A DNA stretch of 64,000 nucleotides from Holophagaceae bacterium (GTDB lineage: Bacteria; Acidobacteriota; Holophagae; Holophagales; Holophagaceae), in NCBI GenBank assembly GCA_016720465.1, contig JADKKO010000003.1, positions 62,001 through 126,000 on the forward strand, in the 5' to 3' direction. The stretch's first letter is position 1, and every line of letters starts with the position of its first letter. Positions 8,070 to 16,951 of this stretch are shown here, piece by piece. The notes beneath the pieces are model-generated. The model made no database searches. It was not told where the DNA came from and saw nothing but the letters and a program-made list of their open reading frames with translations. Made by a program: the position numbers and the translations under genes.

Positions 8070-8621
8070 AACCACGCGGAGGAGGATTCCCGCCTCTGCG
8101 AGTGGAAGGAGCAGGAGCGCGTACACGCGCGATAGGCGGGAGCGGAGGAGCGGATGGAAGCTGAAAAAAGAAAATTATTCCTGATTACCCACGAGCCTCA
8201 GCCGAAAAAAGCACCCCACGAAGGGCCGCGAATAGCTGCCATGGCCCATGTATGAGCTAGGCTGATACCGAGAAGGGGTGAAGGAAGGGCCGCGAAATCT
8301 CTATTGCCGCACTAGCTCTTTGGCGACCAGGAGACTCATCATGGGCCAGCCTCGCGGATGGAATTCAGGCGGCCCGGCGCGGATCACACCTTGGTGCGAG
8401 CCCGTCGCCGGGCCGCCTGAATTCGCGGGCCCAGAGGCCCGCGGGCGCTACGCGCCCCCGCGAAGCGATACCGGGTTGAATTCACTTTTCGCGGCCCTTC
8501 GCCAGAGCGCAGCGGCTTCGCGGCCCTTCGCGGGCACGCTTCCTCGGCTGAGATTGGGGGATAACCAGGAAATTATTTCTCAGCTTCCCTCTGTCTCTCC
8601 TCCGCTACCCTCCGCGCGGTT
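8070..8621. repeat. 550-bp long imperfect palindrome (MITE-like element) filling the intergenic gap
   Basis: The whole gap between the VIT gene and the NTF2-like gene is one large inverted repeat. The left end at 8071 (ACCACGCGGAGG, later GGAAGCTGA and CCTCAGCCGA) is mirrored by the right end up to 8620 (TCGGCTGAG, CAGCTTCC, CCTCCGCGCGGT). Further in, GAAGGGCCGCGAA on the left answers TTCGCGGCCCTTCGC on the right. The centre carries a perfect 19-bp hairpin and two smaller ones (see the core entry). No convincing coding sequence lies inside. The end word CCGCGCGGAGGG...AGCGGAG recurs near 12970. Confidence 0.7.
8351..8468 (+). repeat. Structured core module, copy 1 (three hairpins)
   Basis: Hairpin 1: GAATTCAGGCGGCCCGGCG (8361-8379) pairs perfectly with 8406-8424 around a 26-base loop beginning CGGATCACACC. 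Hairpin 2: GCGGGCC (8425-8431) with GGCCCGC (8436-8442). Hairpin 3: GGGCGC (8443-8448) with GCGCCC (8452-8457). It is followed by CGCGAAGCGAT. The same module lies inverted at 17081-17196, with differences in hairpin 1 that preserve pairing. It could be a mobile structured element or a non-coding RNA. Confidence 0.65.
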
Positions 8622-8639
8622 CTATTCAATAATTTCGCC

Positions 8640-9026
8640 CTAAGCCATCAATTTCGCGACGGTGGGACCGGGATCCCAGAAGGCGCGGAGCTCGGCGATG
8701 CGGCCGGAAGCATCCAGGCGGATGACGTCGATGCCTTCGAAAACCACGTCGGCGCCGTTGCGGCCCCTGCCCTCCCCGCGGAAGGCGATGGCCCGCTCGG
8801 AGCCCGCGCCATGGACCTCCCGGGGGCTGAGCCGCACCGAGGCGAAAAGCGAACCAAGGCCTTCAAAAAATTGCTTCACGTCCGCTGGTGAGGTGTTCAC
8901 GGGGCTGCCGATGGGGTCCTGGTGATGGCAGGGCGTCGTGAAACAGGCCGAGGCCTTTTCGAAATCCATGGCTGTAATGGCATCGAAGTAGGCCTGGACC
9001 ATCGGGGGCAGTTCGGATGAGCTCAC
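8640..9026 (-). CDS. SnoaL/NTF2-like domain protein
   Basis: 128 residues forming one NTF2/SnoaL-like alpha+beta cone: AYFDAITAMDFEKASACFT helix, DPIGSPVNTSPADVKQFFEG, and a late strand FEGIDVIRLDASGRIAELRAFWDP that is typical of polyketide-cyclase-like and steroid-isomerase-like proteins. The reaction, if any, is unknown. The GTG at 9026 is chosen because AGGAG lies six bases upstream and the fold begins immediately; longer in-frame starts give a low-complexity leader. It follows recG on the same strand by about 98 bases and may share its transcript. It is cytosolic, with no signal peptide. Confidence 0.75.
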   Translation of the reverse strand: MSSSELPPMVQAYFDAITAMDFEKASACFTTPCHHQDPIGSPVNTSPADVKQFFEGLGSLFASVRLSPREVHGAGSERAIAFRGEGRGRNGADVVFEGIDVIRLDASGRIAELRAFWDPGPTVAKLMA

Positions 9027-9124
9027 GGGATCTCCTGGATCGTGGATGGCTGGTAATCCACCTTGGATGCCAAGAAGCGTTCGCGGTGTGACGAAGCGCC
9101 AGGCGCAGGCACCCCTTTCCGGGC

Positions 9125-11239
9125 TCATACCACCTCGGCCAATTTCAGCCGCTCCCGCTCCCGTTGCAGCCATTCGCGCTGGGCCTCGGTCAGGCCCACC
9201 GCAATGGACCTGGCCGCCGCCTCCCGGCAGCTCTGCAGGAGTTGGCGGTCCTTCACCAGATCCGCCACCTGGAACTGCGGCAGGCCCGCCTGCCGGACGC
9301 CGAAAAATTCGCCGGGGCCGCGGATCTCCAGGTCCCGCTGCGCGATCCTGAACCCGTCCTGGGTTTCCACCAGGATGTGGAGCCGTTCGGTTTCAACGCT
9401 TGAAATCATCACGAAAAAGCTGCGATGGGCGCCGCGCCCCACGCGTCCCCGAAGCTGATGCAGTTGGGACAGCCCGAAGCGCTCTGCATGGTCCACCACC
9501 ATCACCGTGGCGTTGGGAACATCCACGCCCACCTCGATGACCGTGGTGGCCAGGAGCAGCTTCGCATCCCCCTGGACAAAGCGGCCCATGCGCGCGGCCA
9601 TGTCCTCGGGTTTGAGGCGCCCATGGACGACCTCCATGTCGATGCCCGGAAAGCGCGCGCGGATGAGCTTCTCCATGGCCTGGATGTCGCGCAGCTTCAC
9701 CTTGGTCTCATCGGCGGGATCGATGGCCGGACTCACCACGAAAACCTGGCGCCCCCCCTTGATCTCCGTCCCGACGAGGTCCCAGGCCCGCTCCGCGGCG
9801 CCGGTCTCCAGCAGGCGGGTGGTGATGGGCTGGCGGCCCGGCGGCAGCGCATCGAGCACCGACTGGTCCAGATCGCCGAACAGCGAAAGCGCCAGGGAGC
9901 GGGGAATCGGCGTGGCGCTCATCACCAGCCAATGGGGGTCGCCGCCCTTCTGCTTCAGGGCCTCGCGCTGTTTCACGCCGAACCGGTGCTGTTCGTCCAC
10001 CACCACCAGGCGCAGGTCCTTGAACGCCACGGCCTCCTGGAACAGCGCGTGGGTGCCCACGAGGTAGCGGGCCTCGCCGTTGGCGATGCGCGCCAGGGCC
10101 TCGCGCTTTTCAGCCGCCTTCATGGGCCCCAGGAGCAATTGGATGCGATGGGCTTCGTCCCCCAGCAACCGCTCGAAGCTCTGGGCATGCTGGCGGGCCA
10201 GGACCTCCGTGGGTGCGAGCAGGGCGCCCTGGCCACCCGTTTCGGCGACCATGGCCATGGAAAGAAAGGCGACCAGCGTTTTTCCGCTGCCCACATCCCC
10301 CTGCAGCAGGCGATGCATGACGCGCCCGGAGGTGAGATCGTCCACGATCTCCTTGAACACCTTGCGCTGGGCGCCGGTGAGGTGGAAGGGCAGGAAGGCT
10401 TTCAGGCGTTCCCGCAGGTCCGGCGACGTGGGCACCACCAGGCCGCGGCGTTTCATCCGCCCCGCGCGGCGGAGTTCGACGCCCAGGGCGAAGGCGAACA
10501 GCTCTTCCGTGGCCAGGCGCTGGTGGGCGGGCGTTTCGCGCTGGTTCAACAGCCGGCCGTCGCTTTCGTCCGGCGGCTGGTGCAGCAGCCGCAGCGAAGC
10601 CAGTGCATCCGGCAGGTGCCGGCAGAGCTCCGGAGGCAGCCACTCTTCGGGGGGATGGGCCCGGAGCAGGGCCTCCTCCACCAATTTTTTCCGCACCAGG
10701 CTGCTGATGGGCCCCAGCTTCCGGTAGAGCGGCAGGTAGCGGCGGACCCAGAGCCCATCGGCCCCTCTGGCCTGTTCATTCCCGGCCCGGCCCATGAGTT
10801 CGATCTGCGGCCCGCGCATTTCCAGGCCATGGCGGCCCTCCACCAGCGGCCCGAAGGCCAGCAGCCGGTCGCCGATCTTCAGGCTGCGTCCGAGGTAGGG
10901 CTGGTTGAAAAAGACCAACTTCAACACGCCTGTGCCATCGTTCAGCAGCACCTCGGTCAGGGCCATGCGCTGGATCCGCGTCAGGCTCTGGCGAAGATCC
11001 TGGACCTGGCCGAGCACCGTGATGATCTCCCGGTCTTCCAGGTCCGGTTCGAAACCGCGCATATCCAGATCGCCGAGCGGCTTGATGGAGCCCCGGTCCA
11101 CGTAGCGGTAGGGCAGGTGCATCAACAGGTCCCGCAGGGTGTGGATGTCCGCTTCCTGCAGGGCCGCCGCCCGCGCAGGCCCCAGGCCACGGAGCACCGA
11201 GACCTGGGTGCTCAGGGGCAGTGGCGCGAGAGTGGACAT
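9125..11239 (-). CDS. recG: ATP-dependent DNA helicase RecG
   Basis: 704 residues, the usual RecG size. It remodels stalled replication forks and Holliday junctions. An N-terminal wedge/OB region (PVSVLRGLGPARAAAL-like start, LPYRYVDR) is followed by the helicase core: Q-type motif LTGAQRKVFKEI, Walker A LQGDVGSGKT, Walker B-type DEQHRFGVKQR, SATPIPRS and the C-terminal GRVGRG arginine-finger motif. The start at ATG 11239 matches the family N-terminus; an upstream start would add 33 unconserved residues. It is divergent from the PilT-like gene over about 135 bases and may lead the downstream NTF2-like gene. Confidence 0.95.
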   Translation of the reverse strand: MSTLAPLPLSTQVSVLRGLGPARAAALQEADIHTLRDLLMHLPYRYVDRGSIKPLGDLDMRGFEPDLEDREIITVLGQVQDLRQSLTRIQRMALTEVLLNDGTGVLKLVFFNQPYLGRSLKIGDRLLAFGPLVEGRHGLEMRGPQIELMGRAGNEQARGADGLWVRRYLPLYRKLGPISSLVRKKLVEEALLRAHPPEEWLPPELCRHLPDALASLRLLHQPPDESDGRLLNQRETPAHQRLATEELFAFALGVELRRAGRMKRRGLVVPTSPDLRERLKAFLPFHLTGAQRKVFKEIVDDLTSGRVMHRLLQGDVGSGKTLVAFLSMAMVAETGGQGALLAPTEVLARQHAQSFERLLGDEAHRIQLLLGPMKAAEKREALARIANGEARYLVGTHALFQEAVAFKDLRLVVVDEQHRFGVKQREALKQKGGDPHWLVMSATPIPRSLALSLFGDLDQSVLDALPPGRQPITTRLLETGAAERAWDLVGTEIKGGRQVFVVSPAIDPADETKVKLRDIQAMEKLIRARFPGIDMEVVHGRLKPEDMAARMGRFVQGDAKLLLATTVIEVGVDVPNATVMVVDHAERFGLSQLHQLRGRVGRGAHRSFFVMISSVETERLHILVETQDGFRIAQRDLEIRGPGEFFGVRQAGLPQFQVADLVKDRQLLQSCREAAARSIAVGLTEAQREWLQRERERLKLAEVV

Positions 11240-11375
11240 GGCACTAAGCGTATCGGCTCCCTCGGAAAGCCATGAGTCCAGAGCTTCGGCCCCTGCCTCT
11301 CGGCTTTTCTGCCCATCGCCCAGGCTTCGGCCTATCATTAGCCTTAATTATCCAAATCGTGTTCTGGAGTGATGC

Positions 11376-12875
11376 ATGGCGAAGCTGGACAAGTTCCTGG
11401 CTCAGATGGTCGCCAAGGGCGCGGCCACGCTGCACCTGGACCCGGGGCAATTCCCGACCATGGAACTCCCCGGAGGCCATCGGGTGACCCTGAGCTCCCA
11501 GGAGCTGGTGGGGGCGGTGCTGGACGGCCTGGCCAAGGAGATCCTGCCGAACGAGATGTCGACCAACTACCTCCGCGGTGAGCAGGTGCGGTTCGACTAC
11601 ACCTTTGAAACCGAACCCTTCCAGTTCCTGCTCCAGCGCAGCACCATCGGGACGCGCATCCTGGCCGGCCGGCTGCGGGCCCTGACTTCAGACGCCATGC
11701 CGGCCCCCAAGGAGGCCAGCACCGGGGATTTCCTGATCCCGAAAGGCCCCGCCCCCGCCAAGGTGCTCAGCATGGACAGCCTCATCAACTGGATGCTGGA
11801 CCTCGGCGGCTCGGACGTCTACCTGAACGCGGGGGAATCGCCCCTGCTGCGGCACCAGGGCCGCATCGGCTCCGTGGAGGGCTTCAAGCCCATCCCCGCG
11901 CAGGAACTCTCGGACCTGCTCAAGGGCATCACGCCCAAGGCCAACTGGGATGCTTTTGAAAGGGGCATGGACACCGAATTCGCCTATACGGACGATGTGC
12001 GGCACTGCCGCCTGCGGGTATCGATCTTCCACGATGCGCTGGGCCCCGCGGTCGCCATGCGCATCATGCCCAAGGAGGTGCCGGACGCGGACACGCTCGG
12101 CTTGAGCGTTCCCATCCGCCGGCTGGTCCAGTTCAACCATGGCCTCGTGATCATCGCCGGGCCCAGCGGCAGCGGGCGCACCACCACGGTTTCGGCCCTG
12201 GTGGCCATCGCCCACGAATCCCGCCACGGGTTCATCGTGACCATCGAGGACGCTGTCGAGTTTCCCTTCCTGCAGGGGAACGCGCTAGTGCGCCAGCGGG
12301 AAGTGGGCCGCGATCCGGCCCGCCAGAAACAGGCCATCCGTGCGGCGCTGCGCCAGGCCCCGGACATCCTCATGGTGGGGGAACTGCGGGACGCGGAAAC
12401 CGTAGAGCTGGCCCTCGACGCGGCGGGCTCCGGGCGCCTGGTTTTCGCGATGCTTTCGGCTACCTCGGCCCTGGACGCCATCAGCCGCCTGAGCGAGGTC
12501 TTCGGACCGGACCACCAGCCCTTCATCCGGGCGCGGCTGGCGAGTTCGTTGAAGGCCGTGCTCTGCCAGACCCTGCTGAAGAAGAACGGCGGCGGACGGG
12601 TGGCGGCCATCGAGACCATTTTCAACAACCCGCAGATCATGGGCCTGATCCGCAAAGGCGACATCGAAGAGATCCCGGCCGCCATGAAGACCGGCCGCCA
12701 ATACGGGCAGATGCTGCAGAACGAGGTGCTCGTGAAGCTCATCAAGGACAAGGTCATCGAGCCCATGGAGGCCTACCGGAAATGCCATGACCGCGAAACC
12801 TTCATCCAGGCCTGCAAAAAGGCCGCGATCCCGTTCGACCCCAGGAAGGATGGCGAAGAAAAACCCGGGGACTGA
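11376..12875 (+). CDS. PilT/GspE-family ATPase-like protein with degenerate catalytic motifs
   Basis: 499 residues. The C-terminal ~370 match PilT-type secretion/retraction ATPases: an N-terminal PAS-like half (MDSLINWMLDLGGSDVYLNAG), Asp box IVTIEDAVEF, Walker B region ILMVGELRDAETVELAL and a C-terminal helical domain. About 130 extra residues precede this core. Two key sites differ: the Walker A lysine is Arg268 (GPSGSGRTTT) and the His box reads GRLVFAMLSATS with Ser361 in place of the His. Glu336 of the GELRD motif is kept. GGAG lies eight bases before the ATG. No pilus genes adjoin. It may regulate or scaffold pili rather than power them; that is inference. Confidence 0.85.
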   Translation: MAKLDKFLAQMVAKGAATLHLDPGQFPTMELPGGHRVTLSSQELVGAVLDGLAKEILPNEMSTNYLRGEQVRFDYTFETEPFQFLLQRSTIGTRILAGRLRALTSDAMPAPKEASTGDFLIPKGPAPAKVLSMDSLINWMLDLGGSDVYLNAGESPLLRHQGRIGSVEGFKPIPAQELSDLLKGITPKANWDAFERGMDTEFAYTDDVRHCRLRVSIFHDALGPAVAMRIMPKEVPDADTLGLSVPIRRLVQFNHGLVIIAGPSGSGRTTTVSALVAIAHESRHGFIVTIEDAVEFPFLQGNALVRQREVGRDPARQKQAIRAALRQAPDILMVGELRDAETVELALDAAGSGRLVFAMLSATSALDAISRLSEVFGPDHQPFIRARLASSLKAVLCQTLLKKNGGGRVAAIETIFNNPQIMGLIRKGDIEEIPAAMKTGRQYGQMLQNEVLVKLIKDKVIEPMEAYRKCHDRETFIQACKKAAIPFDPRKDGEEKPGD

Positions 12876-12879
12876 TCTC

Positions 12880-13297
12880 GAATCGCCACAAATTGCAAAA
12901 AACATAAAATAACAATTATATTCCTGTAACCACGGATTAATACGGATTAACACTGATAACTAAAACGACACCGCGCGGAGGGCAGCGGAGAAAAGCCAAA
13001 TTAATATATCCTTATCCGTGTTAATCCGTGGTTGAAATATTTTTTCTTTTCACTCCCTTAGGCATCCAGTTGATAAGTTTTTAAAACTACGGATTGATAC
13101 GGATTTTCAACAAATTTTCCTAAGAGTGCTTGTTTTAATATCTACGCTACGTGAATCCGTCTTAAGTGATAATTGGCCACAAAGGGGCACAAACATCGCA
13201 AAGAAAAACAAAATTTTTCTTTGTGCCATTAACGTCAAATTATGATTAATTATTATTAATTATCTATTCAGTTAATTCACTTTTTTAACAGCCATTT
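12880..13297. repeat. AT-rich block of three mosaic inverted repeats
   Basis: A 420-base gap without a gene. First, AACCACGGATTAATACGG (from 12928) is answered by TATCCGTGTTAATCCGTGG (13013-13031); between them sits CCGCGCGGAGGGCAGCGGAG, an end word of the 8070-8621 element. Second, ACTACGGATTGATACGGATT near 13087 faces GTGAATCCGTCTTAAG near 13151. Third, CCACAAAGGGGCACAAA near 13177 faces TTTCTTTGTGCCATTA near 13217. The vocabulary differs sharply in base composition from the genes around it. Confidence 0.6.
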
Positions 13298-14392
13298 TTA
13301 ATTCCGTTCCATTGCGTATTGCGCGATGGCCAGGCAGGCGGTGAGTCCTGGGGAATCGATGCCGAAGAAATTGGTCAATCCCGGCACGCCATGGTCGGCT
13401 TCGCCCTGGATCAGGAAATCCCGGGCCGGCTCGCCGGGCCCCTGGAGCTTGGGCCGGATGCCCGCGTAGGCAGGTTGCAGGGAAGCCTCCGGCAAGCCCG
13501 GCCAATAGCGCCGCACCGCCGCATAGAAGGCCTCGGCTCGGGCCGGGTCCACGCCATAGTCGATGGCCTCCACCCACTCGGCGTCGGGTCCGAACCGCGC
13601 CTGCCCCGCCAGGTCCAGCGTCAGGTGGACGCCCAGCCAATCGTCCACGGGCACTGGATAGACCAGCCGTGAAAAGGGCGCAGCGCCCGGCAGTGAAAAA
13701 TAAGTCCCCTTGGAGAGATGCAGGGGCGGGATCGCCTCCGGGCGGATGCCGTCGATGCTCATGGCCAGGGCCTGGGCGCCCAGGCCCGCGCAGTTGAAGC
13801 AGCGATCCGCGAGAAGGCTCGAGGGCTCCGGGCCGCCCACCTCGAAAAGGACGCCTTCCCGCAGCGAGCAGCCCCGCAGCACCGGGCTCCGCAGGACGAG
13901 CTGGGCGCCCTGCTGTTCCGCGTCCAGCAGCAGGGCCCGCATCAGGCCGTGGCTATCTACGATGCCGGTGGCGGGCGAATGCAGGGCCGCGGCGCAGCGG
14001 AGCTTGGGCTCCATTTCGAGGGCGGCGGCGGAGTCCAGCCATTCCAGTTCGACGCCATTGGCCGACGCCTGGACCTGGACACCGCGGAGCGCGGCGATCT
14101 GATCCGCTTCCGTGGCCACGATCAGCTTGCCGCAGCGCTGGTGCGCTACACCCCGGCTCGCGCAGTAGTCGTAGAGCAGGCGGTTTCCGGATACGCACAG
14201 CGAAGCCTTGAGCGAGTCCTGCGGATAGTAGATCCCCGCGTGGACCACCTCGCTGTTGCGGGAACTGATGCCCGTGCCGATGCGGTCCCCGGCTTCCAGG
14301 ATCAGCACCTCATGGCCCGCCTTCGCCAGCGCCCGCGCCACCGCCAGGCCCACGACCCCAGCACCTGCCACCACGCATTCGACCCGGTCCAT
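13298..14392 (-). CDS. FAD-dependent oxidoreductase, L-2-hydroxyglutarate oxidase-like (DAO family)
   Basis: 364 residues, one DAO-type flavoprotein. The N-terminal Rossmann motif VVAGAGVVGLAVARALA binds FAD, and EAGDRIGTGISSRNSEVVHA followed by IYYPQDSLKASLC is close to L-2-hydroxyglutarate dehydrogenase/oxidase (LhgO/L2HGDH). PAYAGIRPKLQGPG and the C-terminal FFGIDSPGLTACLAIA are also typical. It would oxidise L-2-hydroxyglutarate to 2-oxoglutarate, a metabolite-repair reaction; a related 2-hydroxy acid or glycerol-3-phosphate substrate cannot be excluded. No signal peptide. It stands alone on this strand, 75 bases after the SIMPL gene start region's downstream end. Confidence 0.82.
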   Translation of the reverse strand: MDRVECVVAGAGVVGLAVARALAKAGHEVLILEAGDRIGTGISSRNSEVVHAGIYYPQDSLKASLCVSGNRLLYDYCASRGVAHQRCGKLIVATEADQIAALRGVQVQASANGVELEWLDSAAALEMEPKLRCAAALHSPATGIVDSHGLMRALLLDAEQQGAQLVLRSPVLRGCSLREGVLFEVGGPEPSSLLADRCFNCAGLGAQALAMSIDGIRPEAIPPLHLSKGTYFSLPGAAPFSRLVYPVPVDDWLGVHLTLDLAGQARFGPDAEWVEAIDYGVDPARAEAFYAAVRRYWPGLPEASLQPAYAGIRPKLQGPGEPARDFLIQGEADHGVPGLTNFFGIDSPGLTACLAIAQYAMERN

Positions 14393-14467
14393 GCCACCAG
14401 TCTAAGAGAGTGTCTTTAAAAACACCCGCGCCGCGCAGAGCGAGCAGACTTATGGAGCCGGCGTCCT

Positions 14468-15208
14468 CTACTCCAGATCGAAAGTGATGGTCACGTTGCC
14501 GCGGACGCTCAAGGTGCCGGGCGCCAAGGGGCCGTCCTGGCTTGAACTGGAGCCTCCGGCGGATTGGGAGATGTTCTGGGACATGCCCTGGTAGCCGCGG
14601 CCCCACCAGCCGCCGTAGCTGGACCACCAGCCGCCCGAGCCCTCTTGGATGGACCGCGGCTTCCCGACCTTCTGGCCCAGGGCGCCCGCCAGCGCGATGG
14701 CCTTTTCCTTGGCGGCCTTCATGGCCAGCGCCCGCGCCTCGTCGCGGTGCTTCCGCAGCTCGCTGGTGCGGAAATCGATGCCGTGGATGTATTCGACGCC
14801 GGCCTGCAGCACCGAGGTCAGCAGGGCTTCGAACTTCGAGACATCCCGGAGCGTGACGACGATGGTGGTGCGCTGGATGTATTCCACGAAGGTCCTGCGG
14901 TGGTTCTGGTGGTCGTACTCGGGCGCGAGGTTCAGGTAGTCGGTGCGGATGTCCTTGCCCGCGACGCCCGCCGCCAGCGCCGCCGCCAGCACCTCCTTCA
15001 TGCGCTGGTCGTTCAGCCGCCTGACTTCCGCCAGTTCCTTGTGCCGCGTCTCCACGCCCAGCGTCAGGATGACCTCGTCCGGCGCCACCTTCATCTCCGC
15101 TTCGCCCGAGACCGTGATGGTGCGCGGCGCGGGCTCTTCAAGCGCCAGGAGTGGTGCCTGGGCGCTCATGAGTCCTATTGCCAAGGCCGAAGCCAGAAAG
15201 CGTTTCAT
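14468..15208 (-). CDS. SIMPL domain protein (DUF541), periplasmic
   Basis: 246 residues. The signal peptide covers residues 1-20 (RFLASALAIGLMSAQAPLLA). A SIMPL/DUF541 domain follows: ITVSGEAEMKVAPDEVILTLGVET is the standard opening, then a long helix (RLNDQRMKEVLAAALA) and RDEARALAMKAAKEKAIALAGALG. The tail is rich in Gly, Trp and Ser (GGWWSSYGGWWGRGYQG). AGGAGG lies just upstream of the ATG at 15208, so earlier in-frame starts are rejected. SIMPL proteins form periplasmic or outer-membrane-associated oligomers linked to oxidative stress; the biochemical role is unclear. Confidence 0.87.
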   Translation of the reverse strand: MKRFLASALAIGLMSAQAPLLALEEPAPRTITVSGEAEMKVAPDEVILTLGVETRHKELAEVRRLNDQRMKEVLAAALAAGVAGKDIRTDYLNLAPEYDHQNHRRTFVEYIQRTTIVVTLRDVSKFEALLTSVLQAGVEYIHGIDFRTSELRKHRDEARALAMKAAKEKAIALAGALGQKVGKPRSIQEGSGGWWSSYGGWWGRGYQGMSQNISQSAGGSSSSQDGPLAPGTLSVRGNVTITFDLE

Positions 15209-15381
15209 GGAACCCTCCTGCGGATTCATAGGGGAAAAGTTCAACTTCAATGGTTCTTTGGTTTCCACCCAGGCCACCAGAAGGAGGGCCGGGCCCCCGG
15301 AGGGTATCGCCATCTGATCGTTCCAGGCTGTGAAGATATTTCCTTTGATGAAAGCATCGGGTCGGAATTGGAGAGACTTTT

Positions 15382-16833
15382 TCAAGGATAGAAAACTGAA
15401 ACTGTGCTGATCACCGTGTTGTAAGGCATTCCGGAGAAGACGACGCGGCCGTCCGGCAGAAGCCCAATGGTGCGTTGGGTCTGCCAAGTCCCGCCTGGAA
15501 AACCACCGGAATGGAAGGTCCCCAGAGCGGGATCGAATATCTCAGCGCTGCCGTCGGCCCGCCCCCCGGCGACCGCCATGGCCATGCCGTTTGGAAGGAG
15601 CACCATCCCGAAGGCGTAGCGGGGATTGGACATCCCGCCCGTCGGCTGGAATTGGTTGGTCGCAGGATCGAACAGCTCCGCAGAAGTCAAACCGGAAATA
15701 GTGGTGGTATTGGAGGGGATATACCCACCGGCCACAAGGACCTTCCCCGAGGGCAGCAACACCGCGTTGTGCCTGGCCCTCGAATGGGCGAGCGGAGCGG
15801 AGGCGGTGGACGCCTGGGCGTTGAAATCCCAGATCTCAGCTCCAGAAAAAACATCGGTGGGGGCATTCGGGCCGTTCACGCCCCCCGTGATCAGTACCCT
15901 GCCATCCTTCAGGGCTGTTGCCGAATGCCAATATCGTGCAGTCGCCAGCGCACTCAATGTCTGGAACTGCCCTCGACCGCCATCCGCACTGGGATCAAAA
16001 ACCTCCACCTTGGCCGTCGGGGAATTGAACGATTGCCCATTCCAAGGGCCTGGTGAGAGCCCTCCAGTAATGAGCACCCTTCCGTCCTTCAGGAGGGTCG
16101 CCTGGTGGCCCACACGTGGAATCGCCATGTTGCCTGAGGCCGTGAAGGTGCTTGTCTGGGGATTGAAAAGCTCGGTGGAAGCCAAGATGTTGGATCCGCT
16201 GGTTCCGCCAGTCATGAGCACGCGCCCATCATTCAACAGGGTCGCAACGTGGCCCCGCCGCGCTTGGGCCATGGGGCCGGTGGCCTGGTAGCGGCCCAGC
16301 CGATCTCCCGTCTGTAGATCCAGAAGGTCGGCCGAGGCAAGAGCAGGGCCGAAGAATTCGCTCCCGCCGGCAATCAAGCATTTCCCGTTGGCGAGCACCG
16401 TGAGGGTCGGCCCGGTGATCGTGTACCAGTAGTCCGAGTACCCGTCTCGAAAGGTCGGGAAACCCCTGACCCCACCCCAGACCCCACCGCTGGCTTTCAC
16501 CTGGATGGAGGCGGTAGCTGTGCTATTCGGGTCTTTTGGATGGGTGGCTTTGAGTTGAAATGTGCCTTCCAGGGCTGGGGATTGGTAAACGACCGAATTG
16601 GAATATTGCCAAGTCGTGACTGAGCCGCCATTGGGTTGGGCGATCTCCCAGTCAAGGGTGGCCCCATCCGACGCTGAGCCCACGAACTCGACACCACCCC
16701 CGGCCACAACAGTGGCGTTGGGGGGAGAGATGGACACTTTGAACAGCGGAGGCGGGGGCTCCTGTTTCCCGCCTCCGCCACAGTGGAAGGAAAGGAGGGT
16801 GATTGCCGCAACGAGAAACAATTTGGGATTCAT
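15382..16833 (-). CDS. Kelch-repeat beta-propeller lipoprotein
   Basis: 483 residues. The N-terminus KLFLVAAITLLSFHCGGGG is a lipoprotein signal with a lipobox-like Cys followed by a Gly tether. Residues about 35-120 look like a bacterial Ig-like domain (FKVSISPPNATVVAGGGVEF). The rest is a six- to seven-bladed Kelch/galactose-oxidase-like propeller; repeats such as RRGHVATLLNDGRVLMTGGT, HQATLLKDGRVLITGG and HNAVLLPSGKVLVAGG recur every 55-65 residues. The start at 16833 is set by the signal peptide, with GGAAG upstream. Such proteins sit on the cell surface; no ligand is evident. The copper ligands of galactose oxidase are not recognisable. Confidence 0.82.
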   Translation of the reverse strand: MNPKLFLVAAITLLSFHCGGGGKQEPPPPLFKVSISPPNATVVAGGGVEFVGSASDGATLDWEIAQPNGGSVTTWQYSNSVVYQSPALEGTFQLKATHPKDPNSTATASIQVKASGGVWGGVRGFPTFRDGYSDYWYTITGPTLTVLANGKCLIAGGSEFFGPALASADLLDLQTGDRLGRYQATGPMAQARRGHVATLLNDGRVLMTGGTSGSNILASTELFNPQTSTFTASGNMAIPRVGHQATLLKDGRVLITGGLSPGPWNGQSFNSPTAKVEVFDPSADGGRGQFQTLSALATARYWHSATALKDGRVLITGGVNGPNAPTDVFSGAEIWDFNAQASTASAPLAHSRARHNAVLLPSGKVLVAGGYIPSNTTTISGLTSAELFDPATNQFQPTGGMSNPRYAFGMVLLPNGMAMAVAGGRADGSAEIFDPALGTFHSGGFPGGTWQTQRTIGLLPDGRVVFSGMPYNTVISTVSVFYP

Positions 16834-16951
16834 GGATGTTTCTTCCGTGAAAGTCCCCCGGATTCGCTCAGACGAGATTGGCCTCGTCTGCACGGGGATG
16901 TTTTCAATCATGGCCCAAAAGGTGAAGCAGCCAAAGCCGGGATGAGGCGTG

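Noticed and set aside
8278..8643. Possible small gene within the palindromic element
   Set aside because: The frame crosses the arms of the inverted repeat and has no family similarity or ribosome site.
9425..11275. A 616-codon plus-strand frame opposite recG
   Set aside because: RecG motifs are unambiguous on the other strand; this frame has no recognisable motif.
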